64,000 bases of DNA from Prostheceraeus crozeri (GCA_907163375.1 CAJQUW010001853.1:62001-126000); one strand, 5' to 3'. Positions 9,950-22,887 are shown, counted from the first letter of the stretch. Numbers and translations: made by a program. The notes: a model not told the origin generated them from the sequence alone.

Positions 9950-12540
9950 ATATAAATTTTAGGAAAGCTAATTGGTACTAAAACACGATTCTCGCTAATC
10001 CTCATCAACTGTTCGTATTAAGGCAAGCTTTTTGTGTGATGTATCGTCTTCGAAATTTCTCTCAAGCTGGCAGCACCGTTTGGTGAATGGTAGCTGAAAA
10101 TCATAATCATCATACCTCAAATCAAAATATCTAGAGATGGCTACGCTTGGTGATAATAGCTTTATCAAGGTGGAGCAACGCACATTGACAACTACTCAGC
10201 AATCAATGAGGAGAGACACACTGAACTAACACTTTCAAAAGTAAATTCTGAGTGACTTTCATTATGAGAGTTACATATCTGTCCTATTAACGAAAATAGA
10301 CTTGATATTGACTGAACGTAATCATGACCGCGCACAATTGGAAAATATATTTCCTCTATCTTACGGTTAAAAGTAAACTTGACTATTTAACATGTTGCTG
10401 AATAGATATAATAACCGTTATAAGAGCTGACATATTGCTGGTCTTGGAATAAACAAACATCCAAATTTAATATATGACTAATTTCTGTGTAATATACTGT
10501 AAAATAAACCTTGACATCTGGAAAAGGTTCATTCTATGTCCTCAACGTGATTAGCAGTCCAGTCACGTGACACGCGTTTACATATTTTCTGCAATATTTT
10601 ATCAAAGCTACATCTCTCCTGATCCTTTGAATGGATAATGAATCCTGATTATGCTTTTTCATTTGCTAGTTGCAAGCAGTAAATTTTACATGACACGCAG
10701 TATATGAATTTTTGTACTCAACTTTCACATGAGAAACATGAATACTGGGTAGAAGAATGTCTTTTAAAATTGTCTATTTCAAATTAGCAGCAATCAATGG
10801 CTTTAGGGGTCAGCATCATAATCAAGCAATCAAGATAGAGAACTCTCCCGAAGAAGGTACTGCAAATCGTGTTAATAATATTGGGTGATAATGTGATATA
10901 GACATTATTGCCCTCTATTATACTGTAGGCTTAAAAGTCTCTTTATTTTTAAAAGTTCAAAACAAAAAAACTTCTAAAATGTCTTAAATTATTCACTTTT
11001 TCAGGAATCTGATAAAGTTATGATATACATGTAGATGCTCGCGTCTAGAGAACACTAAGCCGAAGCCGACCGACTTTTCCTTATCTTAAGCCGAGCCAAT
11101 TCGCGGCTAGGCTGGTTTTATCCGACTCAGTTAAGCAGCTGTCTTTCTATTAACACGCTTGATGAAGATAGACATAAACTGACTGGCATCAATCTCACTA
11201 TTAATCAAAATAGCTATGCATTAATTGTACGTAGGAAGGATGCGACACCGTAGTAATGCAGCTGCAGATCCGGGCACTCTCTATGGGGTCCTGTTCGGAG
11301 GTGCGGAGCCGTGTGTAGTAGGTAATTTCGACCACCTAAGCTAGTTTTTATAAGAGAAATTCAATGCTTTAAGTGCAGAGTTGGGTGGATTTACCACTAC
11401 TGCAGGAATACTTGAACTACTGCACTCGTCTCAGACGATTCTGAGATTTCTAGCCAAGCCTATACTTGTTCTGTAGGCGCGCCTAGCAGTAGGCCATGTG
11501 ACTCGGTGCGGCTTTTGCACATCTCTAGGTATTTGCCTTATTCGTAGGACTTACTTTTAAAATCGATGAATTTTGATTTCGTATTCTGTGTATTGCGTGA
11601 CTCAGTCTATTAGGCTCATGATATACGTGTATATGACGACTAAGCGAAATATGTTCTACCTCATTCGAAACATGCATAAAAATGTCCATAACTATGACTG
11701 CATATTCAACAACTATTTTAAATCATGAGTTGAATAACCAGACACGTACAAGAAAATTATTTACATACACAACATTTGTGTATTGGATGCACGAAGAGCA
11801 GAAGATGCATGCGTAAGATGTAGAAGTGTGAAAATAGATTACAAAAAATTGAACATACTTAGTATTCAGGAGTCCATAAAGTCTCTACTCTCAGAAAGCT
11901 GAAAATTAGTTTTTAATCTGCTCTGGTATCCTGTGGATAGACTCCAGCAATTTATGGATTTGCATAATAATGATATGATTCCAGAATCAAAATCCTCACT
12001 TTCAACTGAACACGTTATGTGGCTTTTGAACAAGGACAGTTTAACCAGGAGTTCAAGCGCTGATAACTAACTATAACGAAATTTGATCCGCATTGCAACT
12101 TGCGATGAAAGCATGCAGACTTTGATATCTACGTGCCGCTAGATAAGCACTAAAGCGTTACATGTAGAAATGGAGTTTTGATAGTCGGGATTTTGCTGTG
12201 CATGTGTGATCATGCGGCAGGAGGCAGCCAAGGTAAATGAAAGAATCTCCTACTCGAAAGGCTTTCTCGGAGGATAAACATTTCCACGATACTTACTTCC
12301 TGCCTCCGTAAGTTGATTTCATCATTAAGCACCGCAACTTTGTCACTGAAAAGATGAGAGCACTTAGTAAATTGCGAGTTGAATAACCAGCTGAACTCAG
12401 TGCGAAAAGAAGTCTCAGATAAAGATACCCCACGATTTAATCGTAAAACACTTTCATCATTCTTTAAAGTCAAATCCGGCTGTCATTGCATTTTCTGACC
12501 GATATATTACAAATATTACCAACAATACCAATAAGGGTTT
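9950..12540. other. No gene recognised
   Basis: About 2.6 kb on both strands without a supported exon, RNA gene or known repeat. Short open frames (for example 9995-10183 and 12210-12473, minus) have no recognisable motifs or splice context. A stretch with slightly higher GC near 11040-11530 shows no repeat structure that I can name. Confidence 0.4.
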
Positions 12541-12569
12541 TGGTTTGCTAAGACACTTTTACTTTGCTA

Positions 12570-13290
12570 ACCGTTTAACGTCCTTTTCTCCACCTCAGCT
12601 GGGTTGGACGATGATTCTTCATGGAATGCCTCCAGCTGTTCCGATCGAGAGTGTCGGCTTCTTTGAGGTACAGTTGTCGACAGTCTGCGGACACCGTTTC
12701 TTCCCAGGTCGTCTTTGGGCAGCCTCTTGGTGTTGGTTCGCTGATCTTCATTTTCCAAACTTTATTCACCCAATCCGCACCACTAGAACGTACTATCACA
12801 ATCTGCACATCCTCATGGCCTAATCAATCGACTGCAGGTTCAGGAGCGCCAGGAGGTCTTCGCTGGCAACTCTATCTTCGAGAGATGCTCCACACATCAA
12901 TCTGTTCATCCTCCTGTCTGTCACCTCAATTCCCCTCGTTTCTACAGCTGTAAAAACCCAAAGTTTCACTTCCGTAAGTCATGCACGCTCCGACGCATGA
13001 GTCGTTAATCTTACCGTTCATCCAGAATGGAGTAGCCAGTATGGAGGTCAGGATAGGTGATAGCTCTCGGAATTTCTTCCAACCCAATTGAATTCGAACA
13101 GTCACAGCTGCCTCCATTCCACCATCGGAATCCAACAAGTCTCCCAAGTAGCAGAAATGGGTAAAAAGTGTCGCACTTGCCTTCTTCCAACATAGTCGCT
13201 TTAATTGGGCTTCTGTGCCTCACAACGGACTTATCACCTGAGCATCTGCCACACAAAAAGTTCAATGCCCATCTCGTCAGACTGCCTTTT
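12570..13290 (-). mobile_element. LINE C-terminal fragment
   Basis: Minus-strand frames give the part of a LINE open reading frame that follows the reverse transcriptase. YLGDLLDSDGGMEAAVTVR-like sequence leads into LGWKKFRELSPILTS, CVGACMTYGSETL, and then the tail PTPRGCPKTTWEE with NSWRHSM. The pieces sit in different frames, so it is decayed. A related segment type occurs in the LINE at 16985-23740, but the wording differs enough that these are separate copies or families. Confidence 0.8.
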
Positions 13291-13574
13291 AAGCCGCTAC
13301 ATCATCCGTCAATACATATTCGACAATTTTTTTTACTTTTCCACAAATTTTATCTGTGCATGTGGGCAAATTTGTGATGCATGAATCAATGATGTTAGTC
13401 ATATCCTATTCATGTTATATCTTAAGTTAAAGAATCCAGGACAAATAGATGATTATTTTTCAGCTTGAAATTTGACCCATGTAACCACATAAGTACAAGA
13501 AATATAATCAACAGATTACTCTAGTTATAGCGCAATGAGTAAACTACAAACGTAAGATGCACATGATAAGATAA

Positions 13575-13684
13575 GCGATATATCAAACTGCCATGTAAAA
13601 GATGTGTGCCTGGTAGGACTTAAGCCTACGACCCCATCTAGATCTGTTGCTACCAACTGAATTGCGACCGCTTAAGTGCGATCG
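13575..13684 (-). repeat. tRNA-derived SINE (second copy)
   Basis: Read on the minus strand, a tRNA-like head (TTCAGTTGGTAGCAACAG, then a B-box-like TAGGCTTAAGTCCTACCAG) is followed by the tail ACATCTTTTACATGGCAGTT. The tail matches the copy at 2486-2592 apart from a few substitutions. The head is more diverged, so the two copies are old or belong to subfamilies. Confidence 0.75.
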
Positions 13685-13699
13685 GAATCAATTTGATTT

Positions 13700-14360
13700 A
13701 GGTTCGACAATACTATCTTCACCGTCACACATTAGTTGTCACACTTATTATAATTTATGAATGAATAATTCATCACAGCATCGATAACTGATAATCAAAA
13801 ACTGCACTGTAGTAGATTAGTGGTTTTCAATCTGTCGGTTTTCTGTTTACAGAGATCAGTGGTTTACACTCCTAGAGTTATTTACATCGTTCCACTGGGT
13901 AATATTGTTGAGACTCTTATTGACAAATGATATGATATTTATAAAGATATTTAAGGTAGCTTGATTGCAAAACGCGTAGCTCAAGCGAGGTGCGTAGTAA
14001 AGCCATCGATGGTGTTAAATGGAAATGAGAAGAGCCGCTGTTTACACGTGATCCTTTCATTGCGGCGGTTGCTTATAACTCAGACGACGATGATAGGCAT
14101 CAAAATACGAGTAAGCCTCTGAACCATAACAAGGTTCGAGTGCCAAAATGCTTTTCAATACGAGCTCATTGTCGTCCCAGTTATGGATCAACATGACAAA
14201 CTAACTCCTATCCAAATTTCTTTGAAGATACAATTATGATACAATGAAGCATCTCCTTTCGTTTGCATCATCATATCGAAGTAAGTGTGCCTTCTCCACA
14301 ATACATAGGCTACCATAAGGACCAACTCCCACGATCGACTTGATTCGCCTTACGATTCAA
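13700..14360. other. No gene recognised
   Basis: AT-rich sequence between the SINE and a possible exon. Nothing conserved was seen. Confidence 0.35.
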
Positions 14361-14368
14361 GAACTTAC

Positions 14369-14650
14369 CATTCCAGAAATTATAGGCCCAGAGTTAATTA
14401 ATTTAATTTTCACTAAGAGACAAGGATGTGCCACAAAGGATGTGGCAATGAGGCTTTTTTCTACCTCGAGTTGATGGTACCTCGGCACGATGGTTTTCAA
14501 CTCCAAGTGAGACGCGCTCTCATAAAATGTGTGCTGATCAATGAGTGAGCTGCATTCGATGAAATAACCAATGATTGGTAAATGATGAAAATCAAACAAT
14601 GCAAGTCCACATTGTGACGTAAAGAATATCATGATTTTCACTTTGCCGAC
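14369..14650 (-). CDS. Possible exon of unknown gene
   Basis: An open frame of about 94 codons on the minus strand ends at a good 5' splice site (GGAATG then GTAAGTT). A weak acceptor (TTTCTAAAAG) precedes it. The translation (for example FFTSQCGLALFDFHHLPIIG and TIVPRYHQLEVEKSL) has some likeness to the region of adenylate-forming enzymes around their FDP-type motif, but not enough to name it. It could equally be a decayed copy or chance. Confidence 0.25.
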
Positions 14651-14876
14651 TTTTAGAAATTCAAAATTCTCTATTTTGCTTCACAGAGGCGGGGAACGCA
14701 TTGACAATTTCTATGCAACATTGCACATGACAAAAATATAGATCAAAGTAAAAGAAAAGTGAGTAAAGAGCAGTCATTTACTGCACCTGAAAACCAATGC
14801 TTCAAAATGAAAAGAAAAACATTTTTCACGACCGTTTAATTCAAAATTAAAAAGAGGTAATTACAAATAAAACTTG

Positions 14877-14907
14877 TTGACGTTTCGGCGTTCGCTTTCA
14901 TCGAGAC
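14877..14907 (-). ncRNA. Hammerhead-ribozyme-like motif
   Basis: On the minus strand the order GATGA, a short stem with GC/GC pairs around GAAC, then GAAAC followed by GTC fits a minimal type I hammerhead core of the kind found in Penelope-like elements and retrozymes. The first core base is altered (CGATGA in place of CTGATGA), so activity is doubtful. It probably marks the edge of a decayed Penelope-type copy. Confidence 0.4.
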
Positions 14908-14909
14908 AG

Positions 14910-15750
14910 ATTATAAATAGAATAATTAAATATTGAGTTGCATCCTCAGTTGAAAAATGGAAACAGACCTGAATGGCTGTAATTTCATCCAATATCAGGA
15001 ATAATCAGCAGGCCTACTTAACATCTCTCAACATCGGCACAGCTCCCTATTTAAAATTGCAGCCATGCCCGGGGTAAATTTGAGATTTGCAATTAGCAAG
15101 TTGCTGAACTTTCGACGGGAATTCATTCCGTATCACTTTAAACACACTACCGGCAAATCGCCTAATTATCATAATATTGAAGTAAAATCGCATTCACATC
15201 CGCTGTCGTTTCCTATGCTAGATGCAAGGTCGCTCACTCCATGTCTATAACTTAGTCCATGGTCTTATAACTCTTAAGTCCATGGTCTATACAACACCAA
15301 CTATCTCACTGAGTAGCAGTGTCTCTTGCCGTGTCACACGTGCAGCGTAAATAGAGGAAATCAATAACCTCCCTGACATGATTTATTGACAAAACATTAA
15401 CAGAAAGTACATGTTGCACTCTTTTCACATAGAAAAAAGTCATTTATGATGAGAGCAGGAACATAAAAGAGTATAAACAAAGCTAAGAGAATGTCATCCT
15501 TCCAAAAAATTAATAAAAGCGTAATACAATGTACTTTTGAACATCAAAAGATTGAGCTAGGCAGTGTTGCCTTTTATTTCCTGTAAAATAGATCATTCGT
15601 AGGGGCAATGCATAGAATGGGTTGAAAACCATTGCTGCAATTCATCATTATTTCATGCATCCTAGTTTTCATGTCTCAACCTCACTGTCTTATGTTAAAT
15701 GTAATTATCATCACTTCAATCAAATCATCAGTATGATCAGCATGAAATGT
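14910..15750. other. No gene recognised
   Basis: No supported feature. Short open frames such as 15065-15250 lack motifs and splice context. Confidence 0.35.
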
Positions 15751-15755
15751 CTTAC

Positions 15756-15952
15756 CTGAAGGATTTGAGCTTTTCAATATTGACAGTGTCTAGTTTATTT
15801 TTAAAATTGCTAGGATTGCTCATAGGTTCCTTCTTTACCTCACTTGCAACCGGCGCACTTTTCTGGGAGTCAGCAGATATTGCAGTCGATGAAGCACTTC
15901 CTCCAAACAACGATTTGATTCGCTGCCATATTTGTGGAGTAACCATATTCAT
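15756..15952 (-). CDS. Probable internal or first coding exon of a host gene
   Basis: The minus-strand segment is bounded by a strong acceptor (GCTTTCAG at its 5' edge) and a strong donor (TTCAG then GTAAGA at its 3' edge). The frame is open throughout and starts with ATG right at the acceptor: MNMVTPQIWQRIKSLFGG..., rich in Ser/Ala/Lys, with VKKEPMSNPSN and ending near VNIEKLKSF. No domain is recognised. The neighbouring exons could not be found in the window; they may lie in the repeat-rich sequence or outside it. The start codon may be internal to a longer protein. Confidence 0.55.
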
Positions 15953-15959
15953 CTGAAAG

Positions 15960-16980
15960 CAATACTTGTAAGATCAAAAGTAATTGCAGTAGACAACCTT
16001 CAAAAGTGTAGCTGTTATTCAAAAGTCAAATAATATGACACGACATTTAAGAGCGCGACCTGAGGTTTGGGTAATTTTGTCACTGAAACGACCATATGAA
16101 TTCATATTAATGCTACTGGTGACGGAGGTAAGATCACTTTATTGGAGATGTTGCATAGACTAGAATGTATACAAAATGCTGGAAATTAAGATCATTGTGT
16201 TTTCCTTGTTTACAACCAGTCTCAATCCATGCTGGGTCCTGCAAATAAAGTAGTCCCCATCTCGTACATCTTCAGTACATGAATAATGTCCGTGACAAAC
16301 TGATCCTTAATGTCCAGGGACTAATGCTTGATACTTAAAAGAGTGAATTTAGTCAAAAGGTCACTTGAGACAAGGCTAATTGATTCAATTTCGTCAAGAA
16401 CTCCCTTTCATTATGATTCCACAAAAATCATCAAGTACATGTATGTATTTGATTGTGCCTTTATCATCTCCGTGAGAGATGGCAACTCACATTTAAGAGT
16501 TCAAAGGGAGCACAACAATATGCTAGCTTGGTCACTGAGTATTGGCTAACGTCTAAACGATAATAAATGTCACCAGATGCAGATTCATAAGTCGAAAGCA
16601 TATTAACCTCTGATTATTCCGGGTGCACAATGTGTTATCGACCGAAAGTACGTTTAAGATCTTAAATTTCATTTTTCTCAAGATGTTAAATGGACTACTC
16701 AAGTAAAATTCATCCATCAATGTGCTTCTAAAAACCGAATGTGCGCATTACGGATTCTTAGACCCCGATTGATAGAGACGTAATGATTACTTGATACGTC
16801 ATTTGACCAAATGATTGCTGCGTACATACCGGTACGTCTCGAATTCTTGAAAGGGCGTTCCCTGCAAGCAGGAGCAGGATTATCCCTCGGGTTTCGCGAG
16901 AATTGGGCAAGGGGTGGTGCCACAAAACACCCGGTTTCGGTAAAAGAAGCAAGGGTCATCACTAAGAAAATTTCGGTGTG
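15960..16980. other. No gene recognised
   Basis: No supported exon. The last 140 bases (from about 16840) may be the upstream part of the LINE that begins near 16985, because an open frame runs into it. Confidence 0.35.
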
Positions 16981-16984
16981 GAAG

Positions 16985-18938
16985 CTCGAATGTTGAAAGT
17001 ATGACAGGGAAAGGAAGAGGACTGGTGGATGCAGTGAAACGGAGAAAATCGACATAATGTGTGTGTGTTCAAGAGACTAAGTGGAAAGGGGGAAAGAGGA
17101 AGAGAACTTGAAGAAGGTTATGCATGTAAGTTGATCGACTATGGGACAGAGAAGAGAAGAAATGGTGCTAGAGTCATTGTCAGCGAGGAAATGAAAGGTG
17201 ACGTGATTGAGGTGAAGCTGAGAAGTAGAGGAGAGGGGGTACTGAATGTTGTCATCGTCTATGCACCCCGAATTGGCTACAAAGAAGAAGTTAAGGACTT
17301 CTTTTTACGAAGAGCTGGGCAGTATATTGCAAGGAATCGATCAGAGAGGAAAGGATTGTAATAGGACCGGATTTAAATGTACATGTAGGTAGAAACAATC
17401 TATGTTTTGAGAGGCATAATGTAAGGGAAGACCTAAGAGGGTGGAAAGCCGCAGGTGCCAGGATTTTGAAGCTGGTGGAAACATATGATCCGCTAGTAGC
17501 AAACGCATCGTTTCAAAAGAGTGGAGCACTTCGTAGCGCATAGTAGCGGAAATAATCGAAGTGAAATTGATTACATGGTAATCAGAAGAGCACGAGGAAA
17601 TGAGATTCAAAATTAAAAGGTAATTCCAGATGAGTCGGCGGTAACACAACAGCGACTGTTGGTCACAGATCTGGAAATTATAAGGAAGAAAAATGAACAA
17701 ACGGTTAGTTGAGGCAAAAATCAATTATAGTAACTAAATGATAATGCGACAGCATCGAAATTCAATGATGAGATACTACAGTGCATGTAAGAAAGAAAAA
17801 CAATCGACAGAACAGCAACAACTGAAGAGTCGTGGAACCAGATGAAGGAGGTTGTGATGGAAGAGGCAGTGAATTAATGCAGAAGACAATGGAAGAAAAC
17901 TCATGGATAGAGAGGGCATGTGGTGGACAGATGAAGTGCAGGAGGTAGTTCAGGACAAAAAGAAATCATTCAAGGAAATGAAAATAACCCCTTGTCAAGA
18001 GGCTACAACCTGACAAAATTTGAGGAAGCGTAATGCAAAACGGGCAGTTGCCAGAGCAAGAAGAAAAGCATCCAAGAGTTTGTATCAGGAACTTGAAACA
18101 AAAGAGGTAAAAGAAGAAAATTTTCAAAATTGCAAAAAGCAAGATGCCAGGCACTGGAGACATTACAGCTGTTGAAGACAGGAATGGCAAATCGTTGATT
18201 GAGGAGGAAGAAGTATGTAAGTGAAGGGGTCAATTACTTTGAAGAATAACTGAATACTGAAAATGAAAGAGAGAATCTACAAGAAACGTGTAAGGTTGAA
18301 GGACTAGAAGAAGAAATTAAAGGAGAATAAGTTGCCATAGCGCTCAGAGGAATAAAGAAAGTGAAGGCTGCAGGTCACACAGAGCTAGCCACCGAAGTGC
18401 TTGTGGCACTAAGAGACGTAGGCATCGATTGGTTGACGGAAGCGATGAACAAAGTGTATCATGATGAAATCATACCCATAGACTGGGAACATCGTTGTCC
18501 GCGTTTTCAAGAACAAGGGAAGTGTTGCGGAATGCGGAAATTACATGGGTATTGAGCTTTTGGAACAAGGGCTGAAAGTTTTTGAGAGAATATTGGACGG
18601 GAGGTTACGAAAAGTGGTTGAAGTTGACGAAATGTAATGTGGGTTCAAGCCATGAAGAGTAAGAACGGACTCTTGTTCATCGTACGGCAAAGGCAAGAGA
18701 AAATTATGTAAGGAAATGAAGTGTTCCACAACGGCATTCGTCGATCTAGGGAAGGCGTATGAGCTGGTGACAAGTAAGCTCGTGCATTGGTACCTAAGGC
18801 GGAGAGGTATGACGGAGAAACTGGTTCGCGTCGTCATGAGTTTATATAGCAAGATCTACACAACGGTCACATGCGGACAAGGGCTGTCGCCACCGTTTCA
18901 GACAAGAGTAGGGCTGCATCAAAGATCAGTCCTCAGTC
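16985..18938 (+). mobile_element. LINE (RTE-like, endonuclease plus reverse transcriptase), left part
   Basis: Translation gives an apurinic-type endonuclease (EEP) start: GKGRGLVDAVKRRK, then IDIMCV near 17050, YGTEKRRNGARVIVSEEMKG near 17140-17200, NVVIVYAPRIG near 17250 and, in another frame, an IVIGPDLNVHVGRNN-type block near 17350. The reverse transcriptase follows (KVKAAGHTE..., FVDLGKAYELVTSKLVHWYL near 18730, RVGLHQRSVLS near 18910). Many frame changes and stops show it is dead. At 18938 it is cut by the LTR retrotransposon and resumes at 22888, counting the duplicated CAGTC. Confidence 0.85.
18934..18938. repeat. Target-site duplication (left) of LTR element
   Basis: CAGTC directly precedes the left LTR, and the same five bases directly follow the right LTR at 22888-22892. 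This is the expected size for a Ty3/gypsy-type insertion. Confidence 0.85.
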
Positions 18939-19096
18939 TATACTTCCCAGTGACCAAAGACCAAACAGAAGTCGTCTTGCGCTGATGAGATTTCTATTGC
19001 GTGTGTACAGTGTTTCATCAGCCACCGCGCACACGATCACAATTCACATTCACTCGTATGGATCAATACATGCAATCATGACATCACAACATCACA
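18939..19096 (-). repeat. LTR (3' LTR in element sense)
   Basis: This 158-bp direct repeat of 22730-22887 begins on the plus strand with TATACTTCCCAGTG and ends CATCACA. In element sense it starts TGTGATG. It lies beside the polypurine tract, so it is the downstream LTR. Confidence 0.92.
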
Positions 19097-19203
19097 TCCC
19101 CCCGTGATATACACCTATCAACATAGAAATCCAAAGATACATAAATCAAAAAAACATAAACTCAAAAATAAGTCAAAGTTTAAGTCAAGCAAGCACAAAT
19201 CGA

Positions 19204-21962
19204 TCAGGTGGACGCACACTCTGCCGCAAACGACCTCGCCATAGTCCATAGTGAGTCCAATTCTCCCTCTGAAGACGATCCATCCGATCCAGCAGTGACG
19301 CTATCATCCGTATCACTCATAGGGTCTCCACCACAACGAACGCTTCCACCAACTTGAGCAGGTCGACAATCCGCCACATGTCGAGGAATACCATTCACTT
19401 CAATAGCTTGTTCAGATAGCACCGCTGTCACACGCCCACTAGGCCATTGAGAAGTGCACCGAGGAACTGCAGGCTTCACATACACGGAATCGCCAACCTT
19501 GAACCGTCCATCATCCTCTGAATGAATGACATTCTCTGGGACAGCCACACTCGGATTACGCCAGCGGTAGCCGCTACCGAATAGCACCGACGATGGGGCA
19601 GAGCTGTTGTCGCGACCAGTGGGAGCCAGATTGTACCAAAACGCTGCTTCTGGAGGGGAGATGCCTGACCTTGCCGCAACACGTTTGACAGTCCTGTGGA
19701 CACGTTCCAAAATACCATCCCCCGAGGCCCGATAAGCACAGCGAAACCGAATCCGGATAGCCCACTTCTCAAACAGCGATTGAAGATGTTCGGAGCGAAA
19801 TGTTGTGCTGTTGTCCAGTAACAATTCCACTGGTGGCCCAAGCTCCACAAAGATGGACTCCATAACTGATGGCACCACCATGGCACTCTCCGAGTTAATC
19901 CTGCGCCACACCGCATAACGACTCGGGCCACAGTTGATTGCAGTCAAATACCGATCATTGCCATAATGAGTAGTATCCATTGCCACACGCTCCCAACAAG
20001 AGTCAACGTTCAGGCAACCTTTTGTCCACTTCACCGGAGCTGGATCAATGCTCTTGCAGCGCTCACACGATTTGACGATCTGCTCCACCGACTTGCGAGA
20101 GACAGAAGGGTCTATCTGTCGGGCTAGCTGCCAGCTTCTCTCAACCCCGAAGTGATGCTGCTTATGTTGCTCCCGAAGCGAAAGTCGCGATGCTTCACAC
20201 ACGTACGCCTCAGTCGTCTTCAGCTCTCGTAGCCAGGCCAATGGTACTCGGGTCAAGACATCCGCCTTGTTCGAAGCAGACGGAACCAGTTGGATGTCGA
20301 CCTTCATATCATAGGATTCGATAAGTTCCAACGCCATCGATAGTCTTCGTTTGATCAACATTTCCGCCAAGCCATGTGTCCGGATCCGATGAGTCCTCAT
20401 TAGCACAGAAGACATCCAGCCGCACACCGTTGCCGAGTCAGTCATGATAGTCATCATCTTCAACTGCCATCGAATCGCCATTTTGAGACCTTGAATGACG
20501 GAGTCTAATTCCGCGACATTGATGTGTGCGGCATCATGCTTCTTCCTTAGTCAGGCTGCATCTTCTACATGTACATCACCAATCTGAAGAATCACTCCAG
20601 TAGCCACGCTGCTTGCACCGCACCACACTCTGCAAATACTCGAGCTCGGCACCGCCCATACGCCTTGAACCGGATCCGACTGACCAACGCGCTCCAACAC
20701 TTCACGTAGCCACGCTGTCACCCGATCACCAACTTGGTCGTTCCACCGTTGACCTTCTGAGTGTCTCTTGATGAAGCTGCAAGCAACTCTTATCCAGCCA
20801 CCAACCGGATAGTGTCCAACTAGACGACCACAGATGGAGAACAACTCTCTTCGTGTAAGCTTCCCATTGACAGAAGATTGTGGCACCTCGCTTCCACGCA
20901 TCCACATCAAGCGACCATCCGGAGACAAAGAACTATTGCACCATTAAGCGTTTCAGGCGATTTCGTCACCAAGCCATACCGACGAAGGAGCTCAACCACG
21001 CTATTGACACCCACTCGCGCAGTGTCAACCACGATGTCATCCACATAGTGCTCTGTAGCTTCGCTGACTTCTGGATCACTTGACAGGATGTGACGCACCA
21101 CTGCGGCCATAATCTTCGGTGCCGACGTCAAGCCGAAACCAAGTCGTGTTAGCCGATAATGCTGATCTGCAATGCGAACGACTTGAAATTCTTGCAAATC
21201 TCTTCGGACGTGCAATTGTAGATAAGCATTCTTCAAATCTACTACTGCCAGATGATCACCCATCAACCGCCATCTTCGCAAAGTGTCTGGACACACATCA
21301 CTGTCAGCAGTATGACTCTGAACTGCTTCATTGAGTTCTCTGTAGTCGAGCACGGGTCGCACCTTGTTCTTGACAACTTGCTCGGCAGACAGCAAAGGAA
21401 TAATCCCATTGTTTGGACGACCACACGGCACCAACCATCCTTCTTCTATCCATCGAGCGAGTTTGGCATCATAGGTGTTGCGTATGTCTTCACCAATTGC
21501 GTATTGCGCGACGCGATTCCTCAACGCAGGCAGACGATCCTTCCACCTCTACGCAACCTCCCAATACTGACCATTGAATTTGGCTTGAAAGTCTGCATCG
21601 TCCAAGACAACCGACTTCTCAGACTGACTGTCACTCACTGCAGCCGCCGCAGCAAATCGAGGACCGGACAACCGCGCGCCCATTCGACCATCCTGTTCGA
21701 TTCCAATGACAATTCCTCCAAACTTCCAAATGGCATCGATACCAATCAACAGGGAAGCAGTTCCAGGCAGCTGTGATACCACCAACACGTTCCAATACGA
21801 CAATCTTCTCCCTTGTATCATGATGTCGCATTCTGCTTGACCAACATGGGGAACGTTTTCTCCTGATACCGATATGATGATAGTATTGCATCTCCATATT
21901 CTTAGTCCCAGTTGCTTGGCCAATTGCATTGTAATCATTGTACAGGAAGAGCCACAGTCCAC
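19204..21962 (-). pseudogene. pol region of LTR element (PR-RT-RH-INT), fossil
   Basis: Minus-strand domains in order are as follows. An aspartic protease region starts with MDCGSSCTMI near 21960. The reverse transcriptase has KVRPVLDYRELNEAV, VVDLKNAYLQLH, LGFGLTSAPK and the catalytic VDDIVVDT. An RNase H / connection region carries NKADVLTRVP near 20240. The integrase has a zinc-binding SCERCKSID, D in VAMDTTHYG, D in LLLDNSTTF and E in GILERVHRT. The integrase C-terminus includes an SH3-like KVGDSVYVKP stretch. The region is interrupted, and its frames are described here only as parts of a fossil. Confidence 0.88.
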
Positions 21963-22006
21963 GAAGCTGACAACGGGTGCATCATTGCATAGCGCATTGA
22001 TATAGA

Positions 22007-22831
22007 TTAGATTTGGGGAGCCGACAGCGCTGAAGACTGCTCCCCAATGCCGTTTCCCGCCTTCCGACGGAAGACCTCAGTGTGCCGTTTCCCACCGCAC
22101 TTGGCACACAAGGCAGGACAGTTCCGTCGAAGATGACCAACCATACCACAACCAAAGCATCGTCTAGTTTCTTCGCCTGACCTCTGATTGACCACCTTGT
22201 TCGCTGCCGCCACCACCTCAACCTCAGCATCGTCCCACACATCTTTTGCCGCCACGACCACCTCTTCTTTCGTTGCCGACTGTCCACACAGCACTCTCAC
22301 TTTCTGGGAGATATGACTTGGTAGAGCCTCCATGAACGCCACTGCAGTCAGAGATGACGCCGGATTCTTGCCATGCGTGACTATCTTCACCCATTTATGA
22401 AGTTGCTCACATGGGGAGTCCAGTTGCTGCCCAGAGACAATACGATACGTTGTCATCGCTCGCCATGCCGCAGAACGCCTCACTCCATATGTGTCACGCA
22501 ACACCTTCTTGATCTTCTCAACGTCCTTCCGGTCACCTGCTTCCATACCTTTCCACATGTCATAAGCTGTGCCTCTGAGATGCATTGCAAGGTAGTTGGC
22601 TTCCTTCTTGTCCTCAAGCTCATCAACAGTTACAGCAAACTCGAATCTGTCAATGAATCGCTCCACTTCCTCTTTTCCATCAAACACTTCAAGCTTCTTG
22701 AATGCTGCCACTGTATTGCCGTGATAGCTTATACTTCCCAGTGACCAAAGACCAAACAGAAGTCGTCTTGCGCTGATGAGATTTCTATTGCGTGTGTACA
22801 GTGCTTCATCAGCCACTGCGCACACGATCAC
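22007..22831 (-). pseudogene. gag region of LTR element, fossil
   Basis: The minus-strand frame has a capsid-like core (VERFIDRFEFAVTVDEL, LAMHLRGTAYDMWKGM, FMEALPSHISQKV) and one clear CCHC zinc knuckle (CFGCGMVGHLRRNC) followed by another cysteine pair (CAKCG). This is the usual gag layout for Ty3/gypsy relatives. The open frame extends upstream into the 5' LTR region, so the true start is probably internal, at the beginning of the capsid-like part. Confidence 0.85.
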
Positions 22832-22887
22832 AATTCACATTCACTCGTATGGATCAATACATGCAATCATGACATCACAGCATCACA
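22730..22887 (-). repeat. LTR (5' LTR in element sense)
   Basis: Matches 18939-19096 over its full 158 bases apart from about three substitutions. It is followed on the plus strand by the second CAGTC target duplication. Confidence 0.92.

Larger units (their letters stand above)
18939..22887 (-). mobile_element. LTR retrotransposon, Ty3/gypsy-like, nested in a LINE
   Basis: A 3,949-bp fossil is bounded by two 158-bp direct repeats (18939-19096 and 22730-22887) and a 5-bp target duplication. Coding sense is the minus strand, in the order gag, protease, reverse transcriptase, RNase H, integrase, which is the Ty3/gypsy order. A G-rich polypurine tract (GGGGGGA on the minus strand) lies directly inside the 3' LTR. 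The two LTRs differ at about three positions by eye (near 2 percent), so the insertion is fairly young. The coding part is broken in roughly three or four places. It lies inside the LINE at 16985-23740. Confidence 0.92.

Noticed and set aside
12545-12953. Plus-strand proteins near 12.6-12.9 kb
   Set aside because: These frames mirror a minus-strand LINE fragment with clear LINE motifs.
18003-18233. Minus-strand hydrophobic protein
   Set aside because: It is antisense to decayed LINE sequence; its Phe/Leu-rich content reflects the A-rich plus strand.
22373-22744. Plus-strand gene opposite the gag region
   Set aside because: It is a shadow frame of the minus-strand gag, with no motif of its own.
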